Source of the DNA: Coptis chinensis
Taxonomy: Eukaryota > Streptophyta > Magnoliopsida > Ranunculales > Ranunculaceae
Length of the DNA: 64,000 nucleotides
Reading direction: 5' to 3'
Assembly (NCBI GenBank): GCA_015680905.1
Contig: CM027377.1
Location: 23,708,501 to 23,772,500, forward strand
Shown here: in pieces, positions 33,328 through 44,689 of the stretch
How positions within the stretch are numbered: the stretch's first letter is position 1
Layout: each line of letters begins with the position of its first letter
Notes under the pieces: model-generated
Told to the model about the DNA's origin: nothing
Seen by the model: the letters and a program-made list of their open reading frames with translations, nothing else
Databases searched by the model: none
Program-made: the position numbers and the translations under genes

Positions 33328-34315
33328 ATGGCCAGGTGCCGCAAATACACTAGGGGAGAGGGAAGTTTGAGGGAGACTTCCCCTCTGATAATGGAAGAAA
33401 TGGAGATCCATCCTCATGTGCATGGTGACCGTGGTAAAAGAAAAGTTGTTGCTTCAGAGGCAAAAAGCAACAAGCGACCCAGGAAATCAGGTTGCTCGAC
33501 TGGTGGAATTGTATTCAGGTCGCCCCGGCAGGTGAATGACATCGATCGGGCTGCTGAGGAATGTAGCGACCTTGGGCAAGGCCACCCCGATGCTGGTGAG
33601 AGTTCGCCCCAGCGTCTCGGGGATGTGGGGAGCGAATTCTACTATATGGGGAAGACGGGGAAGAAGCGTGCTATGAAACATTCTGACTGCAGCTTCCACT
33701 CGACACCCATAGCGACCAGTCTTCTGAAAGGGATCGTGTTGGATGGTGACAAAGCTGAGGTTGAAGATGAAGATATAGAGACGCTGTTGGGAACCATGGA
33801 TATGGCTACTTGTTTGGTAAGCGTTCATTTGTTATGTTTTTCTTTCTATTTCCTGAATGATTCTAACCTTGGTCTTGTACTTGTAGTTTTTTGTGGGGTA
33901 GGACAAACTGAAGAATGTTGTGCAGCACGCTGATACTGATGTTAACTCTCGAGTCGAGCTGGGATGTATGCGAGTTGCGTGGGGAGTTGACAAGAAGAAG
34001 CTGGAAACGATGACTAAAAAGTATCGTGATGCTGCTGAGGAGAATGCTAAGCTTGTTGCCGCGATGACTGATCTGCAGGGGAAGCTAGTTGAAGTTACCG
34101 AGTATGCCAAGCAATGTCAGGGGGTTGCACGCAAAGCGCAAGATGCGTACACCACGGCCTGTATCCAATACGCCGAACTGGATGAGAAATACTTCCAGTT
34201 GAAGAAGGCACATGGGGATCAGGGTACGGGTATGCGCGTTGTGCTGAGAGCTGCAAAGCACACTCCCTCGACCAGTGATGCCCCAAAGGACAAACATGTT
34301 GTGGCTGCTCCTTGA
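33328..34315 (+). pseudogene. E2 antisense gene B (aORF-B), coiled-coil protein
   Basis: ATG 33328 (MARCRKYTRGEGSLRETSPL), just after a possible 5'-UTR intron acceptor (CTCGTAG). Exon 1 33328-33816 ends ATCL; intron 33817-33886 (70 nt); exon 2 33887-34315. Exon 1 holds a basic bipartite patch (GKRKVVASEAKSNKRPRK). Exon 2 is a coiled coil (AAEENAKLVAAMTDLQGKL ... YAELDEKYFQLKKAHG). TAG at 33899-33901 replaces the Tyr codon of E1 (F-L-A-G-Y-D-K-L-K becomes F-F-V-G-stop-D-K-L-K). The rest of exon 2 is open. It shares residues and intron position with the second half of aORF-A. Confidence 0.77.
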
Positions 34316-34402
34316 TGGTGATTTCTACTCTTGTCTTCTGTAATTGTTGAAAATTTGTGATCACTTTGTCTATTCTCCTCTCTATGTGAGAGTTAAACAA
34401 TA

Positions 34403-34582
34403 GAGCTGTGTTTTCAGGCTTGCCTGAGCAGTTCGCCTGTGTTGATACAGAGAACTGGTTTCCACGAAAGTGGCAGTTCGATAATTTGCTACAATTGTTC
34501 GAAAAACCGATATGGATTTTCTGGGTAGACCCAGCAGATTGGTGATTCGTGAACTGGTTTCCCGGGGTTGGCCGGGCAGTTC
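34403..34582 (+). other. E2 hairpin cluster behind aORF-B (H4-H7)
   Basis: H4 (34403-34434): outer GAGCTG/CAGTTC, inner CAGGC-TT-GCCTG. H5 (34452-34479): outer GAACTG/CAGTTC, inner CCAC-GAAA-GTGG. H6 (34507-34542): outer CCGAT/ATTGG plus TG/CA, inner CTGGG-TAGA-CCCAG. H7 (34551-34582): outer GAACTG/CAGTTC, inner CCCGG/CCGGG. The H5 loop is GAAA here and GGAA in E1, both of GNRA type. H7 has no counterpart in E1. Confidence 0.82.
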
Positions 34583-34814
34583 TATTGGTGGATGTATATG
34601 GAATGCATATTTTTGCTTGATTGCTTGTAGCTATTATTCTGTTTATTATGCTTATGATGTGAAGTGGCTAAGGAGCCTGAGACTTAGCTTAAGGAAGCGT
34701 TTTGCTCGTAAGTATCATTCTGTTTTGTGGGCTGACCACAAATATCGATAGTATAGGCAAGTGAGCTACGTTTTGATATGTGAGCTGCCCACATACAGTA
34801 ACTATATGGCGTAA

Positions 34815-35370
34815 GACTCACTGAGAGTGTTCTCGTTGATCTGACCCTAAAGTTAAGGGTGTTCAGCTGAGAGAATTGGAGAGGCGCTGGAGCCTGTTAG
34901 TTCCAGAGAGCGTGCGGCTCGTGGTGAGCGTGTTAGCTTAAGAAAGCGTATTGCTCACTAAGAGCATTCTCGATGAGTCGATCCTAGAAGTATAGGTTCT
35001 CAACTATCGAGACTCGGAGAGGCTATGGAGCCTGTAAGCTTGAGAAATCGTATTGTTCACTAAGAGCGTGGTAGCTTATGAAAGCGTATTGCTCACTGAG
35101 AGCGTTCTCGCTGAGTTAATCCTAGAAGTATAGGTCCTCAGCTAGCGAGACTCGGAGAGGCTATGGAGCCTGTAAGCTCAAGAGAGCGTGTTGTTCACTG
35201 AGAGCGTGGTAGCTTATGGAAGCGTATTGATCACTGAGAGCGTTCTCGCTGAGTTGATCCTAGAAGTATAGGTCCTCAACTAGCGAGACTCGGAGAGGTT
35301 ATGGAGCCTGTAAGCTCAAGAGAGCGTGGTAGCTTATGGAAGCGTATTGCTCACTGAGAGCGTTGTTGTT
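34815..35370 (-). repeat. E2 tandem repeat array behind pol (about 138-bp units)
   Basis: About four units. The block AG(C/T)(G/A)TTCTCG(C/T/A)TGA recurs at 34825, 34962, 35101 and 35239, giving a 137-139-bp period, with CCTAGAAGTATAGGT and GAGACTCGGAGAGG in each. It is homologous to the E1 array (CCTATA-TTTCTAGGATCGA, GAGAGGCT) but with longer units. Confidence 0.87.
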
Positions 35371-35530
35371 TCAGAAAGTGTTGACAGCGCGCGTATACTA
35401 GTGACGTTTGTGGTGCGAATTGCATGACTTTGGTGATGAAAGTAAACGGAGTATATGGTAATAACAAACATAAAGAAACTAAACTTGAATTTACAGCAAA
35501 TGAAAACATGGAATATACAACAATGTAGTT

Positions 35531-36744
35531 TTATTGATAAAACTTCTTTAACAAATAAGTATTCCAAGGGCGTGGCAACAATTTCCCCTCTTGGGTTTTG
35601 ATCCAATACGCTCCATTGCCTACAACACGTTCCACTATGTATGGGCCTTCCCATGTTGGTGCCAGTTTGGAGTCATCTTGAGTCTTTTTCAGAACTAGAT
35701 CGCCGTGTTGAAAAGATCGAGGATGCACTCGCTTGTTGTAGGACTTCTTCAGAATTTGTTGATAAGATGCGACTCAGATGGCGGCTAGGTCACGCCGTTC
35801 TTCTAACAAGTCGACCTCTCGTGCTAGGACGGAGTCATTGTGCCCCGACTCTACGAGTTCTGATCGAGTCGTAGTGACTGTCAGTTCGGTGGGGATAACG
35901 GCTTCTGTGCCATAACACAAGGAGAATGGAGATTCGCCTGTGCTGGAGGGAGTTGTAGTACGATGAGCCCATAGAATGTTCTCTAACTGAGTTGGCCATT
36001 GGCTCTTGTTCTTTTCAATCTTTTTCTTCAAATTTTCTAAGATTGATTTGTTGCTAGCTTCTGCTTGACCATTGCTCTAGGCGTAGGGGGGGTGTAAAAT
36101 GCATGAACGATCTTCCACTTGGCCAGAAACCCTTTGACAGTTTTGCCCTTGAACTGGGAGCCATTGTCCATCACCAGTGTGTGTGGCAAACCAAATCTGG
36201 TGATGATGTGAGTCCAAATGAAGTTTCTGACATGTGACTCTTTGACATGTGCTAATGGAATTGCTTTGACCCACTTAGTGAAATAGTCGGTTGCCGCTAG
36301 GATGAAGCGGAAACCGGTGCTTTTCTGTGGGATGAACGGTCCCATGATGTCCATGCCCCACATGTGAAATGGCCATGGGCTCGCGATGTTGATCAACTCG
36401 CGAGCTTGTTGGATGATGTTATGGCCAAATGTTTGGCATTTTATACACTTGAGGACGTATGCTTTGGCATCGATCTGCATGCGAGGCTAAAAGTATCCTT
36501 GGGAAATTGCTTTGTGGGCCAAAAAGCCTCTAGCATGGTTTCCACACTCTCCTTTATGAATCTCAGCAAAAATCAATTGACCTTGTTCTGGACTAATGCA
36601 TCTCAAGTGAGGTCCACCAACAGATTTCCTGAATAACTTGTTATGGACTAAGCAGTAACGGCGTGCCTGATATGGGATTTTCCTGGCCTTGGTACGCTCG
36701 TCTGGGAGCATGCCGTGTTGGATGTATTCTATGATGGGCTGCAT
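35531..36744 (-). pseudogene. E2 integrase (broken)
   Basis: Read on the - strand: an HHCC zinc region with HKGECGNHARG (about 36550) and YVLKCIKCQTFGHN; the DDE core MWGMDIMGP, LVMDNGSQF and a garbled NQS region where E1 has QAEANN; then WAHRTTTPSSTGESPFSLCYG; and the GPY/F end WEGPYIVERVVGNGAYW. The frame is interrupted near 36484, near 36034 and between 35774 and 35728. It matches E1 integrase along its length. Its N-terminal side runs into the hAT insertion at 36762. Confidence 0.87.
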
Positions 36745-36761
36745 CCATGTTTGACTCAGCT

Positions 36762-38029
36762 TAGGGGTGGGAATTTGGCCCTAACGACCCTAACCCGGCC
36801 CTGACCGACCCGACCCTAAGCCCTATAAAGCCCTCACAGAGTTTAGGGCCGGGCCGGGCCGGCCCTAATGCCTTCTAGGGCAGGGCTAGGGCTAAGATTC
36901 TAAAACATAGGCCCGACCCTAATCCAGCCCTCATTAGCCCGACCCTAACCAAGCCCTAACCGGCCCTGTTTCACACTTTCACTATAAATACACATACCAT
37001 AATTGTCCAACTCTTTGTTAAATATTTTCAATTAAAATAACATTGTCCTTTATAATTTATCACTTACACCCAAGGGTACTTCCAATAACTTGTCTTATAT
37101 AACAAAAACTTGTCAACTTAGCAGCCATGAAGAACAATGAGCACTAGCCTAATAAAAAATAAGACTTTATTCCTTTGATCATCAAGTCAAAGTCCATAAC
37201 TTATTATTCTCAATTTCTTTTCTCACTTATTTCTTATAAATTATATTTTTATTCACATCCAAGCCAAGTCTAAAACTAAAGGTTTCCTTCCACACCATTA
37301 AAGCAAAATCTGAGCGGACATTTGTAACATAGAAACCAAAAAACAACCTTTGTCAGAAAAATGACATTTGTAATCTCAAACCTTTCTCCATCACTTGTTC
37401 AAAAGCCAATATTTTCATTTCCATTTACAAAGCTTGAATCACTTTTAAATTAGAAGAAAGGTAATATTATATTTGTTTGAATCTATTATAGAAATAATTT
37501 ATGATATTACAAATAGTTTAACAACTTCCATAACCCTTAACCAAAACTATTATGTTTCTTCTTTATATCTATTACTTCTTCCTTTAAAATGATAATATAA
37601 TTATTTGTCTATGTATTTCAATGTTAAATGTAATTGTAGTGAGGTTTGAGTACAAGGAAGAACAAATTCCGAACTCTCAATGTACTTCAGTTCATTAGAT
37701 TGTGGATGTGCATTTTAAATTTTTGGACTTATACAGAATTATTACTAGATTGGTTGGACTTTGAGTTTGTAGATTATTGTACATTTTTGTAATATAAATG
37801 AGTTTTAAAACTTATGTAGTTAAAAAAAAAAATATATATATATATAGGCCCGGCCCTAAAGCCTTTAAAGAGGGCTTAGGGTAGGGTAAGGGCTTGAGGT
37901 TTAGACTTGTGACCCGGCCCGACCCGACCCTATGCTAACTTTAGGGTCGGGCCGACCCGGCCCTAATATCTGAAGGGCTTTAAATGTTTAGGGCCGGGCT
38001 AGCCCGACCCGGCCCATTGCCCACCCCTA
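36762..38029 (+). mobile_element. Non-autonomous hAT element inside E2 pol
   Basis: 1268 bp with ends TAGGGGTGGGAATTTGGCCC and GGCCCATTGCCCACCCCTA, flanked by perfect 8-bp duplications ACTCAGCT (36754-36761 and 38030-38037). TAGGGGTGGG-type ends with an 8-bp duplication define hAT. About 150-200 bp at each end is rich in GGGCCGGG and CCCTAA words; the core is AT-rich without a transposase frame. Removing the element and one duplication rejoins the polyprotein at ...DNQ-LSQTWMQPII, as in E1, so E2 pol was continuous when it arrived. Confidence 0.92.
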
Positions 38030-38037
38030 ACTCAGCT

Positions 38038-38704
38038 GATTGTCAGAGAGTGGGCACAGATCGCTGATTGCTAGGGCGTGCTCCACTTGGTAGGCAGGTC
38101 GGTCAACTACCTTAATGAGTAACTGTCTAGGGGCGCAGTTCAGTGTTTGAGTGTCTAAGTAAGCTAAACTGTCTGCGTGACGATTCTCGTTACGCAAAAA
38201 ATGGTGTATGGTGGCTTTCTTAAAAGAAGGTAGTAAATGATAAACGACTTGGAGATACTTAGAAAGGTTACCTTCGTGGGTAGTGTACTTTTTTGCAATA
38301 TGGCGAACAACCAGTTGCGAGTCACTAAAGACTTGAAGTTCCTTTACACTGAGCTGTAGCACCATTCGAAGTCCCATGATTAATGTCTCGTACTCCGTCT
38401 CATTATTGGAGGTCACAAATTCGATGCGAACTGATTTCTCTACCATAGCTCCATCTGGGGACACTAAGACGACTCCGATTCCACTCCCTCTAGGGTTACT
38501 AGAACCATCCACAAAGAGAGACTAGACTGACTTGACATTTTCTTTTATTGACACGATCTCTATTTCTGGTTCCCAATTTGGGTCATCGACAGGGAAATCT
38601 GCTACGACCTGACCTTTCTGCGAAGTTCGAGGGACGAACTCCATGTGGTGTTCGCCGAGTTCTTCGGCCCACACTGCCATGCGAGTTGTTTTATTTTCCT
38701 TGTG
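38038..38704 (-). pseudogene. E2 RNase H end and second RNase H
   Basis: Read on the - strand: KENKTTRMAVWAEELGEHHMEF (end of RNase H), then MDGSSNPRGSGIGVVLVSPDG, NNETEYETLIMGLRMVLQL, ELQVFSDSQLVVRHI and FLRNENRHADSLAYLD. The second RNase H (to 38512) is open and keeps its acidic residues, except that the EAEYEAL box reads ETEYETL. Homology to E1 stops abruptly at about 38704, in the HKENK motif; beyond lies Athila-type sequence. Confidence 0.87.
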
Positions 38705-38705
38705 A

Positions 38706-39501
38706 GTCTGGGACCCACGGTTAGACAACTTAATTTCCATATCCTATAAGAATCTAACCAAAAGCCTCAAAATGTATGATATATGAGTAATGACACAGAG
38801 GAGTAGTTCTTCCGAATAGAGAAGTTCACACTCCATTTTCTTCTACACTACCACCTAAGCCCCATAACACCTAATAAAGACCTCTAGCTCAATTAGGAAT
38901 AGGATAGTGTGATAATAAGTAGTAGTTGTGACTTCTCGACCTTGTCTCCTCTAACTGTCATTGAGTATGTGAGGAAACGTGTGCCCACTGCACACTGGAG
39001 ATAGCAAAGCTTGAGTGGAAAAATAATAGAGAAATTGTGATTCGACACATACACGCGGAGAACCTAATTAAGGACGCTTATCCAAAGGATCGAAAAGCCG
39101 CCCCCTTTGTACATTTCATTATTAGATTACTGCATGCATGCTCATATGTAGATGTTTCAATTATTGTATGTATATTAACTTGAATTTCAAAAGAATAAAA
39201 TCCTTGTTGCCCCTGCTAGTGAGATGTCTAGATACCTGAGATTAATTAAGGAAACAAGCCTTTGTTACTGAGTCATTGTAGTATAAATGAAGTTTGTAAG
39301 TATCTTCTCTGGAAAACTCTCACGAGGCTATAACTCGTCAACTAGGGAATTCCTAGTGGTTCAAGGCCTTGTTGCATCACGGTCAATGCAACCGCGACTC
39401 TACTTAAATGAGATTTAGCTTAGGACAACACATTTTTTATCACTTATCGTTTTAATGTCTCTTCTTTAGCGAGGACAAGCAAAGTCTTTTTGGGGGTGGT
39501 G
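38706..39501 (+). repeat. Athila-type 3' internal segment (left copy) ending in PPT
   Basis: From GGACCCACGGTTAGACAACT this segment matches 54424-55650 over several hundred bp (shared blocks CCACCTAAGCCCCATAACAC, GTGATAATAA, GTCTAGATACC). It is a shortened copy that lacks about 560 bp present on the right. It ends in GACAAGCAAAGTCTTTTTGGGGGTGGTG, an Athila-style polypurine tract (39488-39501) directly before an LTR. Confidence 0.7.
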
Positions 39502-41394
39502 TGATAAGCACCCAAAACTGTAATATTAAACCCCGGAGAGACATAGCATTTTGGTCGATTATGTGTTTAATAATCATGTAATAATTATATTTTTCGTGAC
39601 TTTTGTAGGTTTCCGAATTAAAATGAATATAATGATAAAACATGCATCGAGAATGCGGGGAATCTTGGAATATTTGAAGTTTCCCACTCAACCCCCGTGA
39701 AGCCCAACAAAGCCGACTAAAGCCAAAGTTTCCAAAAGAACAAAACCGGTGCGAACGGGTCCACATATAAAGAAGCAAACAAACTTCCGGCTCAAATTAG
39801 ATAAATCTAGATGCCGCGTTGGCTAGTGAAGCCGCCAAATCACGAAATCTGAGGAATATTTGAAGTTTCCCACTCAACCCCGTGAAGCCCAACAGAGGCG
39901 ACTAGAGCCGAAGTTTCAAAAGAACAAAACCCGGTCAGAGCGGGTCCACATATAAAGAAGCAAACAAACTTAGGAAGCTCAAATCGGATAAATCTAGATG
40001 CCGGCGTTGGCTAGTGAAGCTGCCATATAGCGACCGAAACGCGAACTTAACTCTACAAAAGGACAAAAAGTAAATAAAAATGCCAAAATCGGCGCAAGCG
40101 ATCTGGACACACTAAGTGGACCCACTCTGGGCCCGTAAGGCATGACGAGTCAAAGATAGGCAGGTGGCAAAGGATGGTTTCAATTTAGTGTCACCTTGCA
40201 ATGAGGAAGACGCATTACCAATTCAATGTTTGAATTGAATTGGGCTAAAATACAAAACCAAAACATAAAAGGACAAAACAAATGATAATAAAACAAAACT
40301 TTATAAAACCGAAGTTTTGATCCTAACAAACTGAATTGGGCTAAAAACAAAACCCGATTCGATATTAAGATTTCGTGAAGGGTCCCCGACCCTATATATA
40401 TATGTGAGAGGGTCTTCATATATCTTCCTTCAAAGATATTAATGCTTTAGCTACGCCCTAGTTAGATTTTCTTCTTGATTACTTACATTTTGCCATTTCC
40501 ATTTCAGAAATTTTTAAATCCGTAAGTTATTTTACCCTTAATAACAGTCATTTCTTTTCTAGTTTAATTTACGTCCCGCATTTATTTACTTAATGTATAC
40601 AACAAGTTTTATTATTCCTTCTATGACCATGAGCTAATCCCCCTCGGGGGAGGGTTATCTTTGCTTTCGTGAAAACTGGATTGACTTCGTTACTATTCTA
40701 GAATCACTACTTAGGAATTAGGCATAGAATTGACATCCGGTCCCAAAATGATCGAGATCGTACAAAGTTGGATTTGCCGATGCTCCAGACGGGCCGCGCG
40801 ACTAAAATGTCTCGTAGCGACTCTCTGCGGTGTCAAACAGCTCTCCAACTCGTCCGGTGATGTGAAATCGAGCGAGAGTGAAATAATATACCGAGATGAT
40901 GAGGTATTATTGAAACTCCTTATGCTAGTGAAATGCGACCTAGAGATGTGGGCATGCACTAAGGATCAATACTCGGCGTCGTCTAAACGAGAGGCGAACT
41001 AGAGATGTAGTGATTTGGTAATAAAAACTGTTGAAAAATGATTCTTGCATGAGCATGATTAACTCTCTCCCTATTTCTCTAATTTTGTTTACCTACATTT
41101 AATCGCTGTAGTAATTTACATTACCGTTAATTTAATTAAAACCAACTAAAAAGAAACCTAAAAATCCTACTCACTAAAAGTTGTAATTTCCAGTTGTGAA
41201 CCTATCCGAGCCCTAAGGTTTGGACGATCCCTTACTCAACCTATCCTACCAAACCCACGTGAGTAAGGTAACTTGACTAAAACGTACGACTATACGGACG
41301 TTGGAACGTGGACTTCGGACTTTGGACTGTGGACCTCGGACTTAAGAAAATAAGTAACTGAAACCAATAAACGTGTATAAAGAGCGTTTTATCA
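39502..41394 (+). repeat. Athila-type LTR with internal 186-bp tandem duplication
   Basis: Starts TGATAAGCACCC and ends GTTTTATCA (inverted TGAT/ATCA), 1893 bp. It has a PPT at its left and a TGGCGCC primer-binding site at its right. GGAATATTTGAAGTTTCCCA recurs at 39667 and 39853, opening two 186-bp units that also share AGAAGCAAACAAACTT and GTTGGCTAGTGAAGC. CCCTATATATATATG near 40390 is a TATA candidate. No second copy is in the window. Confidence 0.8.
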
Positions 41395-41396
41395 AA

Positions 41397-41413
41397 TGGC
41401 GCCGCTGCACGCC
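41397..41413 (+). other. Athila primer-binding site
   Basis: TGGCGCCGCTGCACGCC begins two bases after the LTR end. The first ten bases resemble the E1 and E2 sites. tRNA-Asp is the usual assignment for this start, by family knowledge only. Confidence 0.65.
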
Positions 41414-42629
41414 GAAGGACTCTGGACTTAACGTAATAACTGGAATACATCCATAAAAACCCCTACCCCTACCTCATCTTTTTAATTTTCATTTCTGTTA
41501 CAATACTAACAAGTTACGGAACAGTTTACCTTAACTTTTTCTACTAACAAATATCTGTGAACCAAGTTTGTTTATTTTCATGAGCTGATCCTAAGTAACT
41601 CGAGGGAATTTGAAATCTTGAACAGCGATAAAAAGAGTCTCGGGACGAGACTGAATTAGTAGCATCTTGAGACTAACACGGACTATCAACACTCCGGTTT
41701 TCAGGTACAGGCCACTTTCCTTTTCGATTACTCTTTTGGGCTCTTTGGTCCTGTTTTGCTAGTAAGCATAGCTTTCGGGAGTAGTCGATCGCTATACAAG
41801 GAATCGCGGGACGCCTTGTGTTTCAAACTCTTAAACTCCTCAAACTTTGTCGAGGATATTATTTGCTATAACTTGTTTTACCTCGTATATTTTGTATGTT
41901 GGCATGAGAACTCTCCATGCATGTAAAGGTGGTTCGTCATTACATATTCATTAAACACAATTAATATGATTGAATATATTTTGATATATCGTGGCGCCAA
42001 AACCACTGCTTAGAATATTTTTGTATGTGTATGTTACATCAATTCACGTACGCGGTATTCAATTGCATGAGTTCATTCTTGACATTCCCCTAGCTCACGT
42101 ATAACTTACACATAGTTGCACGTATAGGTAATATAGATTTGCATGGGTAGACTTTCTGCGTAAACTAGTATATGTTAGTTAGTTTCTATTTTGGCATCTA
42201 TCGTTTTTAATTACATATTTCGTAATCACGTCTCCATAATACACTAATTACGTAAATTAAAATAAAAAATAAATAAAAAATAAAAAAATAAAAAATAAAA
42301 AATCATAGTAATTAAAAATTTCATCTAAATCATCTTAATAACACCCCGCATAATACACCATCATAAATCATCATCCTATTTCATCAGTGCCTAGGAAAGT
42401 TGGAAAAAAATTGAGGTTGCCTAATTAAGGAACGTGCTAGCACGAACAACCTCCCTCAATTCTCTCAGGTGACCTGGCTGCTGGAATATTCACACGTTAT
42501 CCTAGCTTCCTGCTTTCGAAAGTTAGCGGCAGCTTCGGGAAGACGTGCTTCAACTCCCTCCTTCCTAAATTCTAAAACCTCCAGTCATTATTCATTCCTT
42601 ATGAGCCTTAAATTAAAATTTATATTTGT

Positions 42630-44460
42630 ATGAGACTACGGTATGGTAAACATAAGGAATTAGAACTTACATATCATCGTCGAAAATACAAGAAACAACT
42701 GTTTATGTTATCTCCTAGACATAGTCCCTCCTCCGTAAATCAACCTCGTCAAACATCTCCGTTGCCATTATCTCCTTTAATTATGGTCGAGGAAAATCTC
42801 CTGATCGAGAAACCCCTTCGGATTTCTATCTTGCCTTTACGTGAAGGACACGCTTCTGCGCATTAAACTCAATGCGATTGTAGGTGATTTTCAGTATTCC
42901 GCCAAACATTTTCGGTTTGTTACCCGTTTACCATGGGTTAGACCATGAAAAACCGCATACAATCATCTTCGTCGGATGCAACAAGTAGTCACCACTTTCC
43001 GCCATCCAAACCGTTACCAACGAACAAGTCTTGCTTAGGTTGTTTCCCTTCACCTTGGTTGATAAAGCTTCGGTTTGGCTCTCGCCCGGACAAGCAATTA
43101 ATCCATTGACACATGGGCCAAACTTGTTCAAGCATTCATGATAAAGTTTTATATTGAAGAAAACTACGAAATGCTTCAAAAGATTCAATTCTTTCGCCGG
43201 CACCCGGGTGAATCCTTTTTGAAGCGTGGAGCAGATTTTATCGATCTACTTCTCGAATGTCCCCATCATCAACTCGACACACGCTGTATTAGTCCGTTCA
43301 TTCTTTAATGGTCTCTCGACCATTAAAAGGAAACATTAGATATCATGAGCGGCGGTTGTTTCATGGACAAGGGGCCATCGAAGCATACACTTTTCTTGAG
43401 AAACAGGCCTCACGAAACACCCATTGGGGAAACACTGATTCTTCTAGATCTTCTAAAGATACTCTTACCAAAGTTACGTCTATGTTTGAGGTGAAACCCG
43501 ATCTGGAATTAAAAACTCTAATCGAGTCCCTAAACAAAAAGGTTGATGCTCTTTCGGTACAATTAAATGAACAAAAACCCAAACAGGTCATGGCTGCCAA
43601 CGCTTCCCCATGCCCTCTTTGTTTAAGTCTTGAGCACGCCGATTCTTATTGTCCTTTGGTATATGAGTGTCATCCCCAACCTTCTGAAGAGGCTTGTGCT
43701 TTCAACATCCCTAATGCACCTTGGCGACAACATCCCGAATTTAGCTTCAAAAGCCCCGTCCAACAACAAGCTCCTTGGTGTGGCAACAACGTTCTGTCAC
43801 GACCACCCCGAACTCAATTCCTATCGTCAAGGAAATCCTCCACAATTCCAGCAAGGGGCAAAGTAATTTTCCCAACAACGCAAAATATAGGTACCAAAAC
43901 AACCGCAACCTTGTTCCCGCTAATCAAGGATATGGCTACCAAAATCAACCCGTGAATAATAACCGTGAACTAGTTCCCTGCTGCCCCTTTAGTCAATCAA
44001 CGTACCGATAAACGGCTGAAACTTTCCCCGACATACATGAATCAACAGAATCAAATCCTAGCTTCTATCCACGGTCTCTTCTTGTTTGTTAGCTCGGGAT
44101 AAAAGTCAAAAGGCGTGTTCCCCGGGCAAGCGGTTCAAACCCTAAGCCTACAAACACCGCCTTTGAACTCAACAATGCACCGGGGACCTAGTAATCCAAG
44201 CCAGGGTGAGGTAAATGCCATTACCACTCTTCGATTCGGGCGAACCATCGACAATAATATCATTATGCCGACGAGGAATCGACGGAAGTCACGACCGACG
44301 CCCTTCCAACTCCTACCTTGCAACCCTATAACGGACGAAGTTGTACCTTCAAAATCTACACCTACGCCCCTAGGGAAAGACGCGCCATTGATCCTTATAT
44401 CGGCGATTCGTTCAAAAGCTCCATTCCCCCGCCCGTTTGGTAAAGAACAAACATGATGAA
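42630..44460 (+). pseudogene. Athila-type gag (broken)
   Basis: Pieces in shifting frames match Athila gag order: an N-terminus with EENLLIEKPLRISI (compare RTLRELA), VLLRLFPFTLVDKASVWL (about 43020-43075, capsid core), HPGESFLKRGADFIDLLLECPHHQLD (about 43205-43280), and MSGGCFMDKGP in place of the usual AASGG motif. The open frame 43308-43955 then holds DLELKTLIESLNKKVDALSV and a zinc-knuckle-like CPLCLSLEHADSYCP. Stops and indels occur between all blocks. Identification rests on block order and motifs. Confidence 0.8.
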
Positions 44461-44689
44461 CATTTTGATGAGATCCGCGGAAACCTTCAAAAATTTGACC
44501 ATAAACTTACCTTTCCTAGATCGCTAAAGCATTTGCCCAAGCATGCCAAGTTTTTGAAGGACATGTGCACCACCAAACGACGCATCTAATGTACCTCAAC
44601 AAAGCGTTCCTCATGAGCGGTTTCAATTACCACTACCAATGGTGTGGTAAAGTACAAGGACCTGTGACCAATTAACCCATGCGTTGGCG

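Noticed and set aside
34520-35370. + strand frames over the E2 hairpins and repeats (such as 34512-34751)
   Set aside because: They overlap the structured hairpins and tandem array, and the E1 counterparts are not open.
36780-36985. CCCTAA-like words resembling telomere repeats
   Set aside because: They are irregular, mixed with GGCCCG words, and confined to the subterminal parts of a hAT element with a defined 8-bp target duplication.
40711-41002. Open frames inside the Athila LTR on both strands
   Set aside because: No domain and no partner; they lie within the LTR boundaries.
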